Origin: Mucilaginibacter sp.
GTDB taxonomy: Bacteria > Bacteroidota > Bacteroidia > Sphingobacteriales > Sphingobacteriaceae
Direction: 5' to 3'
Length of the DNA stretch: 53,385 nt
NCBI GenBank assembly: GCA_028288125.1
Contig: JAQBOH010000019.1
Coordinates: forward strand, 1-53,385
Below the pieces are notes generated by a model. The model worked only from the letters and a program-made list of their open reading frames with translations. It searched no databases and was not told where the DNA came from. The translations under genes and the position numbers were made by a program. Positions 33,809-42,947 of the stretch are shown here, one piece after another. The number at the start of each line of letters is the position of its first letter. Position 1 is the first letter of the stretch.

Positions 33809-34878
33809 ATTTTTTGGGCAATGGCATCAAATGAAAGATGTTTGTTAAAATATGCCAGTGAGTTATTTCGTTTTTCGGGCAGGTTAAGGTTATTGGTTTG
33901 CAATAACGCCGATAATAACGCTTCTTCCTTCCCTGCTTCGTATAATAGTCCGCAATTGCCATTGTCTGTTATCGCCCTGAAAGCGGGGATGTCCGTTACA
34001 ATGGGTATGCAGCCGCATGACATGGCCTCGCAAATTGCTGTTCCGCTTCCTTCATAATGCGATCCCGAAATGATGAAGTCTGCACTATTGAACCAATAAA
34101 GCAATTTATCATGTGCAACTTCGCCTACCATTACAATAGGGCTTTTATTTATGTCCTCCAAAAGCTCATTTAACGCGCTAAGCAGTTCATCCGTTTGATA
34201 TATCATATACAGGCGTGCCGCCGGGTTGATAATTGCGAATTTCAGAAAGGCTTTTGCTACATTTAACGGGTCCTTATTTTCATTTAACCGCCCAACCCAT
34301 AAAAAAACAGGATTACCCGCGACGCCGGTTTTTTCTGTCGCCAGTTTTTTTTCAACAGGATAAAAAGCAGATGATACTTCCATCACCTCGTGTATCTTCA
34401 GGCGTTTGGGAAGGTTGCCTTTTTTTACCCAATCCATCCCCATGGCATGCGAGGCAAATAAACAGGCATTGATGCAATTGCCGGCCATCAGCTGTAAATA
34501 TTTTTTTGTCCCTGTAAGTGGTTGTTCCGCATGGTTTTGAACGATAATTTTGGTTGCTTTTCCTAATATCAAACGCAATTGAATTACCTGTGCCGGATTG
34601 TGCAATCCCTGTACAAATACCACGTCGGGCTTTATCTTTTTTACATACAGGTTTAATTTTACAGGGAAATATGTTTTCTTTTTGCCGAAGTTGACGAAAT
34701 GATAATGAACACCATTGTGCAGGCATTCGCCCTCGTAATTAATTTGTTTAATATTAATTACAGTATTCGCTTTACTTAAATGATATAAAACAGCTGCATA
34801 TACTTTGGTTCTTTTATACCAGCCTTCCGGGGAATCGACCTCTAATGAATGATTATAGGTTAAAAAAGCATATTTCAT
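33784..34878 (-). CDS. Family 4 glycosyltransferase (GT-B fold)
   Basis: A 364-residue glycosyltransferase. The C-terminal domain has FLWVGRLNENKDPL (about 190-203) and the donor motif GSHYEGSGTAICEAMSCG (about 272-289). It is the last gene of the minus-strand block and lies 18 bases after the flavin-reductase-like gene. Its 3' end overlaps the end of the frameshifted aminotransferase by 25 bases on the opposite strand, with no terminator between them. Confidence 0.88.
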   Translation of the reverse strand: MKYAFLTYNHSLEVDSPEGWYKRTKVYAAVLYHLSKANTVINIKQINYEGECLHNGVHYHFVNFGKKKTYFPVKLNLYVKKIKPDVVFVQGLHNPAQVIQLRLILGKATKIIVQNHAEQPLTGTKKYLQLMAGNCINACLFASHAMGMDWVKKGNLPKRLKIHEVMEVSSAFYPVEKKLATEKTGVAGNPVFLWVGRLNENKDPLNVAKAFLKFAIINPAARLYMIYQTDELLSALNELLEDINKSPIVMVGEVAHDKLLYWFNSADFIISGSHYEGSGTAICEAMSCGCIPIVTDIPAFRAITDNGNCGLLYEAGKEEALLSALLQTNNLNLPEKRNNSLAYFNKHLSFDAIAQKIQAIADSL

Positions 34879-34896
34879 TGGGTTTGATATAGATGT

Positions 34897-35814
34897 TTAA
34901 AACAATCCGTCAATACTCTGATAGTTGCTTTTTTGAAATTGTAAAAACCCAACATGGTAAAGAGATGAAGTTTTATGTTTTATTTTTTTTGAATTTACAA
35001 CTTTACCAACCATCAGCATGTGATAACCCATTTTTTTATGGTATATAATTTCTATCTCCTTATACGAACCGGTAAAATCAGGAACCGGGAAACCAAACAG
35101 CTCACTCTCACTTGTACCAAACGGAAGTTTGTCTTTTGGTGTCGGGGCGCTGCTTGAATGCTTACCTAAGTTATAAACAGTATTTATGTCAACCGCATCC
35201 GTATCGCAGATCACTACTTTTTTTGCTTCCAGTATTTTATTTAAGGTTACATTGGTTGTACGCAACCCCAATATGTACATGTTCTCCTGTTCAATAAACC
35301 CTTGAATATCCATCGGGAATATATTGTAATATGTATCATCCCTGTACGATACGATAATAATCTTTCTGGGATAGGAATAAAGCGCGCTGATAACTTTACG
35401 GCTATAATAGGTGTTGGCTTTTGACCGCAGAAAGTAGGCAAAAAGTACCAGCCGGTGTAATGCGCTTAGCTGGTAGTTTTTTATATTTTCTATTCTATAC
35501 AATAATAATGCACCCTGCGCGGTCGGTATTTTTTCAATTATCGATACCTCGATCGATGCATTAAGCCTGTGGCCTTTGAAAAAGTTTAAATTCGGTTTTC
35601 CCAAGCCAGGCAAATTTGCATGATCGGCAGGCAGCCAAACGGCAACACAAAACGGATCAAGGCATATCATGCCGTGATTACTGGTTATGTCAATTTGCCG
35701 CTTGCCATGTTCTAAAAACACTTCTTCCTCTATTTCGTTGTCAGATAGCCGCGTGATAAAAAAAGTCTTTATATCGGTATTGTTAAAAAATATTTTTTTG
35801 ATCGGTGAATTCAT
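34897..35814 (-). CDS. Flavin-reductase-like split-barrel protein (tentative)
   Basis: A 305-residue soluble protein with no signal or membrane helix. The C-terminal 180 residues look like an FMN-binding split barrel of the flavin reductase family: RKIIIVSYRDD...NIFPMDIQG (about 146-170) matches the flavin-pocket strand, ILGLRTTNVTLNKILEAKKV the phosphate/FMN helix, and KMGYHMLMVGKVVN the closing strand. The N-terminal 120 residues (EEVFLEHGKRQIDITSNHG) are not recognised. It could supply reduced flavin or act on a small molecule. The assignment rests on pattern and is uncertain. It lies between the amidohydrolase (85-base gap) and GT4 genes. Confidence 0.55.
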   Translation of the reverse strand: MNSPIKKIFFNNTDIKTFFITRLSDNEIEEEVFLEHGKRQIDITSNHGMICLDPFCVAVWLPADHANLPGLGKPNLNFFKGHRLNASIEVSIIEKIPTAQGALLLYRIENIKNYQLSALHRLVLFAYFLRSKANTYYSRKVISALYSYPRKIIIVSYRDDTYYNIFPMDIQGFIEQENMYILGLRTTNVTLNKILEAKKVVICDTDAVDINTVYNLGKHSSSAPTPKDKLPFGTSESELFGFPVPDFTGSYKEIEIIYHKKMGYHMLMVGKVVNSKKIKHKTSSLYHVGFLQFQKSNYQSIDGLF

Positions 35815-35899
35815 CTTACTAATATTTTATTCGCATATAAGTGTCTCAATCCAGTCGGGATGTGTTCTTTGTTTGTGACAGTGTTGATCAATAGCCTTA

Positions 35900-37063
35900 T
35901 TAATTTTGCCTGGTTAAACCTACCGGAAAATTAACAGCCGGATTATATTTTTGGATGCTTTCCATCAGCGCCGGCAAATTGCCCTGCACATATTTGCAGG
36001 CTCCGTTTATGTAAACTTTGCTGAAATTGTTTACGTCAATATTATTTAATTGCGGTAACACATCTTCATCAAACAGCCGGATATTTCCCTTGTGGATAAC
36101 CAGCAAAATTTCTGACGGGCCAAGACCAAAAAAGGAATCAAAACCGGCTTTGTCCTGCTTTATTTTGGCCACAACAATGTCGGCGTCTTTTCCGGCCGAA
36201 ATATCACCGCAATTTAATCCCCACGTAGACGCCGCGTTTTGATTTAGGGTATGATAGAGCGATTTGTCGCTGATCAGGCGGGTTTCTCTTGCCAAAGCTA
36301 AATGTTCCCAAATATCCCAGGTGCTTGTTAAGGTGGAGTCGGTCCCGAATAATATTTTAGTATGATCTTTTAAAAGATCCAGCCGGGATGTTTTATTTAA
36401 TAAAAAATAATTGGATTGCGGGCACCAAACGATCGCTTCAAATTTCTTTGCCTGTTCTTCCGACATCGCCACCGCATGTATGCCGATCAATTTTTTTCGC
36501 AGCAGATTCCAACTGACCAATTGGTCTATTTCGCAGTACGCGGGCCAGTCATCTCCCTCGCCCACATGAACCACTGCCGGCAGGCTTATTTTAAATGGGT
36601 TATTTAACTTGAGCCTCCAGTTTTTTTCAAATCGTACCGAATGCAGGCAATGTGTATCTTCAAAAATGGTTATCAGGTCGTTTTTCAAAGATAATCTATC
36701 TCCATGATTTACCACGGTTGTAACGCCGCAAAGCAGGTTTTTAAAAACGCCCCATTTCGCACGTAATTGAAAAGGGATATTTGTTATACTCGCTATCTCC
36801 TCTTTATAATTACTATGAATATAAGCGCCCCACTCGGTGTAATTATTATATACCCGGTTTCCCAATTGCGGAAACAGGTTAAAGTCTAAATGATCGTGCG
36901 AATTAATTATCCCGGGGAAAACGACGGCATTTTCAAATGTTAATTGCAAATCGCCGGTAAAGCTTCGGATATCGGCAGACGAGACATTTTCAATTTTTTC
37001 GTCAACGACCCTGATATTAAGGGGTTCCGCTTCATCGATCATTTTTACGTTATTGAGGATCAT
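35900..37063 (-). CDS. Amidohydrolase family metal-dependent hydrolase
   Basis: A 387-residue TIM-barrel hydrolase of the cytosine deaminase/AtzA type. His56 and His58 (NSHDHLDF) are the first metal ligands; GVTTVVNHGD (about 112-121), GIHAVAMSEEQ (about 193-203, the strand-6 His) and LFGTDSTLTSTWD (about 240-252, the strand-8 Asp) complete the usual mononuclear site. The N-terminal sandwich (MILNNVKMIDEAEPLNIRVVD) and the C-terminal GDISAGKDADIVVAK are typical. It would hydrolyse an amide or deaminate a small molecule. It overlaps the upstream methyltransferase by 14 bases, implying one transcript. Substrate unknown. Confidence 0.87.
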   Translation of the reverse strand: MILNNVKMIDEAEPLNIRVVDEKIENVSSADIRSFTGDLQLTFENAVVFPGIINSHDHLDFNLFPQLGNRVYNNYTEWGAYIHSNYKEEIASITNIPFQLRAKWGVFKNLLCGVTTVVNHGDRLSLKNDLITIFEDTHCLHSVRFEKNWRLKLNNPFKISLPAVVHVGEGDDWPAYCEIDQLVSWNLLRKKLIGIHAVAMSEEQAKKFEAIVWCPQSNYFLLNKTSRLDLLKDHTKILFGTDSTLTSTWDIWEHLALARETRLISDKSLYHTLNQNAASTWGLNCGDISAGKDADIVVAKIKQDKAGFDSFFGLGPSEILLVIHKGNIRLFDEDVLPQLNNIDVNNFSKVYINGACKYVQGNLPALMESIQKYNPAVNFPVGLTRQN

Positions 37064-37802
37064 TATGCCTCCTGAAGTGCATCCCGTAAATTACAGGAAG
37101 CCCTTTAAATTTTTCATAAACAGCCAGCGCGTTCTGCTGCCGGTAATAATGTTTAACAGATTCGTCGATATGCAATTCCTGCTGGCTAAGCAGGTGAAAG
37201 TTATTCCTTAAAAGCATATCCCTGATCGTTGCGGTTGAATGTACAAAATTGCGGACCGCGATACGGGAGTTTTGGTGACTGAAAGTTCTTTTGCCGCCAA
37301 TGGCTAAAATATCCGGGTGGAAATCAGTGATGATAATGTCGGCATTGCTGCCTGATATCCTGCACCAGGCCAGTAGTGCTTCTTCAATATTTTCGATATG
37401 GGCAACCGTTAAGGTAGAGATGATCACATCGAAGGCTTCATCTTCGGTCGTATTAAATAAATTATCAGTAATTACTTCAGTATTGGCGCCGGGGAATTTG
37501 AACTTTAACTTTTTAAGCATCCCGGGCGAAACATCGAATCCTGTTAAGCTTACCGGTTTTTGATCAAAAATTTTTGACCAGTGCCTGCCGGTACCGCATC
37601 CAATATCGGCAACGCGCCGGTCTTTCACATCTGTATCGCCTAGTAACTTGTTAAATAGAAGCTCATCAAGGTCAAGCATCAGGTTGCCCGGTTGTGAGTC
37701 ATAGTTGGCGGCCCATAGGTCGTAAGCTTCAACTACATCCTTTTCATCAACCGGCGAGGCGGCCACATGCTTGGTAAAATATCTTTTTAAGGTTTTAATC
37801 AC
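37050..37802 (-). CDS. Class I SAM-dependent methyltransferase
   Basis: A 250-residue Rossmann methyltransferase. SAM-binding motif I is VADIGCGTGRHWSK (about 63-76), followed by LTGFDVSPGMLKKLKFKFPG and the post-motif FDVIISTLTVAHIENIEEAL. The start ISTL...DEKDVVEAYDLWAANYDSQP is typical of UbiE/BioC-like small-molecule enzymes. It is the first gene of the minus-strand block, 119 bases downstream of a terminator-like hairpin in its leader. The acceptor is unknown; O- or N-methylation of a sugar or lipid intermediate is plausible. Confidence 0.88.
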   Translation of the reverse strand: MIKTLKRYFTKHVAASPVDEKDVVEAYDLWAANYDSQPGNLMLDLDELLFNKLLGDTDVKDRRVADIGCGTGRHWSKIFDQKPVSLTGFDVSPGMLKKLKFKFPGANTEVITDNLFNTTEDEAFDVIISTLTVAHIENIEEALLAWCRISGSNADIIITDFHPDILAIGGKRTFSHQNSRIAVRNFVHSTATIRDMLLRNNFHLLSQQELHIDESVKHYYRQQNALAVYEKFKGLPVIYGMHFRRHNDPQ

Positions 37803-37920
37803 GTTCCGGTAAGCTATTGTAAGGGTAATAACAAAGGTTACGGGGTATTAATTATAAAGGTTGCTCATTTCTATTATTTTTCCCGTCGCAGGCAACCGTA
37901 TCTTTTACTTCAGCGTATTT

Positions 37921-37947
37921 AAAAAAAGCACAGGTGGTTATGTGCTT
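37921..37947 (-). terminator. Terminator-like hairpin in the leader of the minus-strand block
   Basis: Read on the minus strand, aagcaca, an 8-base loop taaccacc and tgtgctt are followed by a run of at least five T. There is no minus-strand gene close upstream of it (next is at 45240), so it is not the end of a visible gene. It may be an attenuator for the methyltransferase-to-GT4 block or a remnant. Confidence 0.5.
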
Positions 37948-37966
37948 AGGTTTATTGTACTGGTTT

Positions 37967-37996
37967 AATAGCGATGGCGTAAAACCCATCGCTATT
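37967..37996. promoter_or_regulatory. 11-bp inverted repeat in the divergent intergenic region
   Basis: Perfect arms aatagcgatgg (37967-37977) and ccatcgctatt (37986-37996) around an 8-base loop, 50 bases before the ATG of the radical SAM gene at 38046. It can be a regulator site or an RNA hairpin in the leader of the radical SAM operon. Confidence 0.5.
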
Positions 37997-38045
37997 TGTA
38001 AACGACCGTATCTGTGTTGAAACACCCAATTGATTTAAATTCCCT

Positions 38046-39548
38046 ATGAATAAGATAATACTGTTTAACCCCAAAAGCGCGACCGCGAAACACCGGATTC
38101 CGAATTCGATTTTAAATATTGCCGCTGCCATAGAGGGAAAGTACGAGTGGGTTGTGGTTGATGGAAATTGTGAGAGCGAGCCGCTTGCAAAAATTGAATC
38201 GTATTTAAAAACCGGCGAATATAAATACCTTGGCTTTACGGTAATGCCCGGGCCACAATTAAGGCAATCCATACCGCTTGTAAAAGCCATTAAACAACAG
38301 TTTCCTCATACGGTGATGATATGGGGTGGTTATTTTCCATCAAGCCATCCAAAAGTGATACTGGATTCCGGCTACGTCGATTTTATCATCAATGGCCCGG
38401 GCGACCACGCGTTTCCGCAACTGATCGATGCGCTTGAGAATAATACACCGTATGAATTTATAAAAAACCTGATTTATAAGGCAGGAAATGAAATCGTAAA
38501 AACCACCAAAGAAGACCTTATCGACCAGGATTCGCTGCCGTCGCTGCCCTATAATAAGCTGAATCAATTTTATTCTGTAGGAAAGCAATATCTCGGCAAA
38601 ACTTTTTTAGGCGAAAAAACATTGGCTTATCATTCCAGCATAGGATGCCCGTTTACCTGTTCGTTTTGCGCCGTGGTACCTATTTATGAAGCCCGGTGGA
38701 AAGCCAAATCGGCCCAAACCGTTTATAATGATATAAAATATATCAAAGATAAATGGGGCGCTGATGCCATCGAGTTTCACGACAATAACTTTTTTGTGTC
38801 AGAGAAAAGAACGGTGGAGTTTGCTAACCTGATCAAGCCCGAAAAAATGTCGTGGTGGGGCATGGCCCGTATTGATACGATGGACAAGTTTAAAGATTCG
38901 TCGCTGGCTTTAATCAGGGAGGCGGGATGCAAGATTATTTTCTTCGGTGCCGAAAGTGGAAATAATTTAATTCTTGAACAGTTGGATAAAGGCGGAACGC
39001 AAACAGGCGACCAGATCATCAGGTTTGCCGAGCGGCTGAAAAAATTTGATATCATACCCGAATATTCCTTTGTTTTAGGTACGCCGGCGCCCACTCCTGA
39101 GCAAGTACAGGCGCAAATTGATTTTGAAATTGATTTTATAAAACAGGTAAAGCAGGTAAATCCCCGGACTGAAATTGTATTGTACACCTATAGTCCCGTC
39201 CCAACAGAAGGTTCAGTGTTATATAAGCAGGTACAAGCCGCAGGATTTAAATATCCCCAGGTTTTGGAAGATTGGGTGAGTCCCGCATGGGAAAACTTCG
39301 ATATGCGGAAAAATCCGCTTACACCTTGGCTGACACCTGAAATGATCGATAAGATAAGGGATTTTGAAACGGTGCTGAATGGTGTTTATCCAACTGTTAC
39401 GGATATCCGCTTAAACGTGTTAAAGCGGAAAGCGATACAAATGGTTGCAGGATTTCGATATAAAATAAACCTTTACAAATACCCCTATGAAATAAAACTA
39501 TTGCAAAAGGTTTGGAAATATCGGCAACCGGAAATACAGGGCTTTTAA
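38046..39548 (+). CDS. B12-binding-type radical SAM enzyme
   Basis: A 500-residue radical SAM protein. Residues about 1-150 form the Rossmann-like cobalamin-binding domain (LGFTVMPGPQLRQSIPLVKAI, IWGGYFPSSHP, GPGDHAFPQLI), without a visible DxHxxG lower-ligand motif. The 4Fe-4S site is Cys201-x3-Cys205-x2-Cys208 (GCPFTCSFC), followed by FHDNNFF and IIFFGAESGN, typical of the class. Such enzymes methylate unactivated carbons or rearrange rings, as in HpnJ, BchE and many natural-product clusters. It starts the plus-strand operon running to 45238; the next gene starts 10 bases after it. Substrate unknown. Confidence 0.9.
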   Translation: MNKIILFNPKSATAKHRIPNSILNIAAAIEGKYEWVVVDGNCESEPLAKIESYLKTGEYKYLGFTVMPGPQLRQSIPLVKAIKQQFPHTVMIWGGYFPSSHPKVILDSGYVDFIINGPGDHAFPQLIDALENNTPYEFIKNLIYKAGNEIVKTTKEDLIDQDSLPSLPYNKLNQFYSVGKQYLGKTFLGEKTLAYHSSIGCPFTCSFCAVVPIYEARWKAKSAQTVYNDIKYIKDKWGADAIEFHDNNFFVSEKRTVEFANLIKPEKMSWWGMARIDTMDKFKDSSLALIREAGCKIIFFGAESGNNLILEQLDKGGTQTGDQIIRFAERLKKFDIIPEYSFVLGTPAPTPEQVQAQIDFEIDFIKQVKQVNPRTEIVLYTYSPVPTEGSVLYKQVQAAGFKYPQVLEDWVSPAWENFDMRKNPLTPWLTPEMIDKIRDFETVLNGVYPTVTDIRLNVLKRKAIQMVAGFRYKINLYKYPYEIKLLQKVWKYRQPEIQGF

Positions 39549-39558
39549 TTACGGAATA

Positions 39559-40299
39559 GTGAATATGGATGAAGATAATAGGGAAGACAGCGCGCAATTA
39601 CTGGATCCGGGTTTCGAGGATCTGTATATTGATGTGCGCCGTAGGGAAAAACGAGTATTATCCGATTGCGAGGTAATGTTTTTGCCGGACATTGACGCGT
39701 CACATATTTACTTCGATGAATGGCAAATAAGAAAACGGTCTTCCAAACGACTAATAACATATCTTGAAAAGAAGAATCAGCCTTTAAAAATCTTAGAAAT
39801 AGGCTGCGGAAACGGTTGGCTGTCGTCTAAATGCGCGGCAATTGCCGGCTCAAAAGTAGTCGGGATAGATGTCAACGACGAAGAGATTACCCAGGCCAAA
39901 CGGTTATTTAAAAAAGATAACCTCGAATTTAGATGGGATAGTTTTAACCCGAAGAAGTTTTCAGGCGAAAAATTTGATATCATTTTATTTGCTGCATCGA
40001 TACAGTATTTCCCCACGGTAAAAGCCATCCTGTATAATGCCTTATCCTGCCTGGCAGAAAATGGCGAGGTGCATATTCTTGACACACATTTTTATAAAGG
40101 CAACGAGATCAAAGGCGCCGCTATCAGAACAAAAGATTATTATTTGGCATTGGGCTACCCCGGAATGGCGGCCTACTACTTTCATCATTCTTTAGACGCA
40201 CTCGATGAGTTCAACTACGAGGTGCTGACAAATCCCCGCAGTGTATATAATAAAGTCACTAAAAAGGAGCCATTGTATTGGATAGCAATAAAGCATTAG
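39559..40299 (+). CDS. Class I SAM-dependent methyltransferase
   Basis: A 246-residue protein with motif I ILEIGCGNGWLSSKCAAIAG (about 76-95), motif II VVGIDVNDEEITQAKRLF and FDIILFAASIQYFPTVKAIL. Start: GTG at 39559 or ATG two codons later (39565); no strong Shine-Dalgarno separates them. Its 3' end contains the TTG start of the next gene (22-base overlap). Likely methylates or modifies the product of the radical SAM enzymes. Confidence 0.87.
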   Translation: MNMDEDNREDSAQLLDPGFEDLYIDVRRREKRVLSDCEVMFLPDIDASHIYFDEWQIRKRSSKRLITYLEKKNQPLKILEIGCGNGWLSSKCAAIAGSKVVGIDVNDEEITQAKRLFKKDNLEFRWDSFNPKKFSGEKFDIILFAASIQYFPTVKAILYNALSCLAENGEVHILDTHFYKGNEIKGAAIRTKDYYLALGYPGMAAYYFHHSLDALDEFNYEVLTNPRSVYNKVTKKEPLYWIAIKH

Positions 40300-41360
40300 T
40301 AAACATGTTTGGCCAGTCATTACATAAAACGATTAATCGCTATCTTACTTTGCAAACAAGCAAAATCACTGCGTTGCCTATTGTGATATTGATGCCGCAT
40401 AGCGCGTGTAATTGCCGCTGCGTGATGTGCGATATATGGAAGGACAATAAAAATCTTAAGCAACTCACCGAAGGTGACATTACCGGGTTATTATATTCAT
40501 TAAAAAAAATGGGGACGCAGCAGGTTGTGATGTCGGGTGGTGAAGCTTTGCTGAATACCAATTTTTTTAAATTATGTGAGCTGATTAAAAGCCTGAACAT
40601 AAAAGTAACCTTACTTACAACTGGTCTCACAATAAAAAGAAACGCGGCGCAGCTATTGGAATGGGTAGATGACCTGATTGTTTCGCTGGATGGCGATGAG
40701 GCGCTTCACGATGCGATCAGGAATATTCCCGGAGCATTCAATAAGTTGAAAGAAGGCATCGGGGCGCTGCGATATCTTAACCCTGATTACAGGATCACTG
40801 CCAGGACCGTTATACACCGGCTCAATTTCAGGAATTGGGAGGCGATTATTCGTGAAGCAAAGCAGGTCGGTATCAACCAGGTTAGTTTTTTACCTGCCGA
40901 TGTGAGCAGTCATGCCTTTAACCGGCAAATGGCCTGGGAGGAACCAAAACAAAACGAGATATTGTTATCACAAAGCGAGCTGCCCGAATTGCAGGAGATA
41001 ATCACCAGGATTTTAAGTAATAAGGTTGATTTCGCTTCGGGATTTATTGCCGAATCGCAGGCGAAAATTCAAAATATTTACCAGTATTACGCGGCATTTT
41101 ACAATTTAAATCCTTTTCCCTATAAAAAATGCAATGCGCCCTGGGTATCAACTGTAATAGAGGCCGACGGTAGCGTACGCCCATGCTTTTTTCATGACAC
41201 GATAGGGAATATAAAAGATTCGTCGTTAGGCGCGATCTTAAACAGTGCCGAAACCATAAGATTTCGCAAAAGCCTCAATATGAATGAAAACCCCATCTGT
41301 GTGAAATGTGTATGCTCGCTAAATTTACCGCCGTGGGTGAACCCGGCAGCTACTGCTTAA
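40278..41360 (+). CDS. Radical SAM enzyme with C-terminal SPASM/Twitch-type cluster
   Basis: A 360-residue protein. The SAM-cleaving cluster is bound by Cys44-x3-Cys48-x2-Cys51 (ACNCRCVMCDIW), with GG motif VMSGGEALLN. The C-terminal part carries auxiliary-cluster cysteines: YKKCNAPW, SVRPCFFHD and ICVKCVCSL, a SPASM/Twitch layout. Members modify peptides, sugars (dehydrogenation, epimerisation) or nucleotides. The likely start is TTG at 40278, inside the upstream methyltransferase gene; the ATG at residue 10 (40305) is the alternative and would avoid the overlap. No precursor peptide ORF is visible next to it, so a sugar or lipid substrate is as likely as a peptide. Confidence 0.88.
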   Translation: MDSNKALVNMFGQSLHKTINRYLTLQTSKITALPIVILMPHSACNCRCVMCDIWKDNKNLKQLTEGDITGLLYSLKKMGTQQVVMSGGEALLNTNFFKLCELIKSLNIKVTLLTTGLTIKRNAAQLLEWVDDLIVSLDGDEALHDAIRNIPGAFNKLKEGIGALRYLNPDYRITARTVIHRLNFRNWEAIIREAKQVGINQVSFLPADVSSHAFNRQMAWEEPKQNEILLSQSELPELQEIITRILSNKVDFASGFIAESQAKIQNIYQYYAAFYNLNPFPYKKCNAPWVSTVIEADGSVRPCFFHDTIGNIKDSSLGAILNSAETIRFRKSLNMNENPICVKCVCSLNLPPWVNPAATA

Positions 41361-41375
41361 GTTACCTGTACAAAC

Positions 41376-42842
41376 ATGGCGATTAAAGTAGCAGGCAAAC
41401 GCCTGGAGCCAGGCCCGGTGCAGATCATTCTTTTACTTGCCTTGCTGCAAGTATTTGTTACATTGCTTACTGATGGCTTTTGCTTGTCATTTGACGAGGC
41501 TATATGGCATTACATAGGCCGTAACTGGTTCAGGCATAATCTTATTCCTTATTCGGGCGGGACTGACAATAAGTCGCCGTTAATGTTTGCCGTTTTTGGA
41601 TTATCTGATGCGCTTTTTGGCGTAAACTACTGGTTTCCGAGGATACTTGGGACCATTTTTCAATCGGTAGGGATCTATTATGTTTATAAGGTAGCCAAAC
41701 ATGTTTCGGGAGAGCGGGCGGGTAAGATTGCCATTTTGTTTTATGGTTTGTCGCTTATCTGGCACGGCACGGGCGGGCGGTACGTTTCATATACCGAAAC
41801 GTACGAGATCATGTTTGTGATCATAGCCTTTTATCTCTGCATTACTGCGAAGGACAAAAAGGGTTTTTTCATGTCCGGCATTGTTGCCGCCCTGGGGCTT
41901 GGGTTTCGCTTATCCGCCATTTTTGGCATCGTAACAATTTTGGTTGCTTCCTTTTACAAAAATAAAATGAGCGCCCTGGCATTTTGCGGTGGGGTATGTT
42001 TGGCTATTTTGTTTCTGTTAATGATTGCTGGCTTTGCCGGCATTGGTTTTCACGATCTATTCACCTATGGACTGGCAGATAACTTTGGGCCCGGCAGCAC
42101 AACGGATCACACACTGATGTGGAAATTGGAAAATTTCAGCGACAAATTTTTCTACACGGAATTGATATTATTCTATCCTCTTGCACTTGTGTATTTTTTT
42201 ATAAAAAGAAAGGTTGATTTGTTTGTCTTATGGCTCGTGATGGAATTTATAGGGATCGCTATTCTCGGAAAATATACCAATGTGCACCTAAAGGAAATGC
42301 TGCCGCCGTTGTCGATCATAAATGCCTTCGCTGTCGCACACCTTATTAATGTTTACAAAATACCGGTTAAGCATACCGTAGTTATTATTTTGATAATGTT
42401 TTTTCCGAAATTACTGGAACCGATTGTTAACTTAAAAAAGCTGCTTTTTAAACAGCCGGAGAATATAACTACAGCCTGTATGGAACCTTACCCGCTCCCT
42501 GACGAAGGCTCACGGAAACAGCTCGGCTTGTGGATAAAGGACAATACACTGGCTGGGGAAAAAGTTTTTGTGGCAGGTTATGGCGCCCAGGTGCAGGCTT
42601 ATTCGGAACGATTGTCGCCAACTATTTATTTCAATGTCACCCAAACGGACATGGCCAGGCGAGTGTTTTTTAAAGAGCTTTCACAAAATAAGCCTGAAAT
42701 GATCCTTGTTCCGTTGTTTCCGGACTATAAACAAAATGTAAGCCTGGATTTAAGGCAATTTGTTGATACATTGGTTACACATAATTACTATTTTTTTAGC
42801 TGCAGAAACAGCTATAATATTTATAAAATAAAGACGCGCTAA
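41376..42842 (+). CDS. GT39/ArnT-like polytopic glycosyltransferase (GT-C type)
   Basis: A 488-residue membrane protein with about ten hydrophobic helices. The first periplasmic loop contains the catalytic acidic motif region CLSFDEAIWHYIGRNWFRHN and TDNKSPLMF, the pattern of the PMT_2 family, whose members use polyprenyl-phosphate sugars as donors on the outer face of the membrane. The C-terminal soluble part (about 365-488) has VFVAGYGAQVQAYSERLSP. It sits 15 bases after the SPASM gene, so it belongs to the operon. It probably adds a sugar to the exported product, or attaches it to lipid. Confidence 0.8.
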   Translation: MAIKVAGKRLEPGPVQIILLLALLQVFVTLLTDGFCLSFDEAIWHYIGRNWFRHNLIPYSGGTDNKSPLMFAVFGLSDALFGVNYWFPRILGTIFQSVGIYYVYKVAKHVSGERAGKIAILFYGLSLIWHGTGGRYVSYTETYEIMFVIIAFYLCITAKDKKGFFMSGIVAALGLGFRLSAIFGIVTILVASFYKNKMSALAFCGGVCLAILFLLMIAGFAGIGFHDLFTYGLADNFGPGSTTDHTLMWKLENFSDKFFYTELILFYPLALVYFFIKRKVDLFVLWLVMEFIGIAILGKYTNVHLKEMLPPLSIINAFAVAHLINVYKIPVKHTVVIILIMFFPKLLEPIVNLKKLLFKQPENITTACMEPYPLPDEGSRKQLGLWIKDNTLAGEKVFVAGYGAQVQAYSERLSPTIYFNVTQTDMARRVFFKELSQNKPEMILVPLFPDYKQNVSLDLRQFVDTLVTHNYYFFSCRNSYNIYKIKTR

Positions 42843-42947
42843 AACAGGATTAATTGACTCTTTATAGCAACCCTTTTGCTATTGCCGACGTAGCTTATAT
42901 ATAGGTTAATCAGCAATAAGTCAAGTTCGGACATACAGGAAATCAAG

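Noticed and set aside
42875..42903. Promoter before the second B12-type radical SAM gene (TTTG, 17 bases, tatatata)
   Set aside because: The -7 match is only 5 of 8 and the region is AT-rich; the gene is more likely read from upstream.
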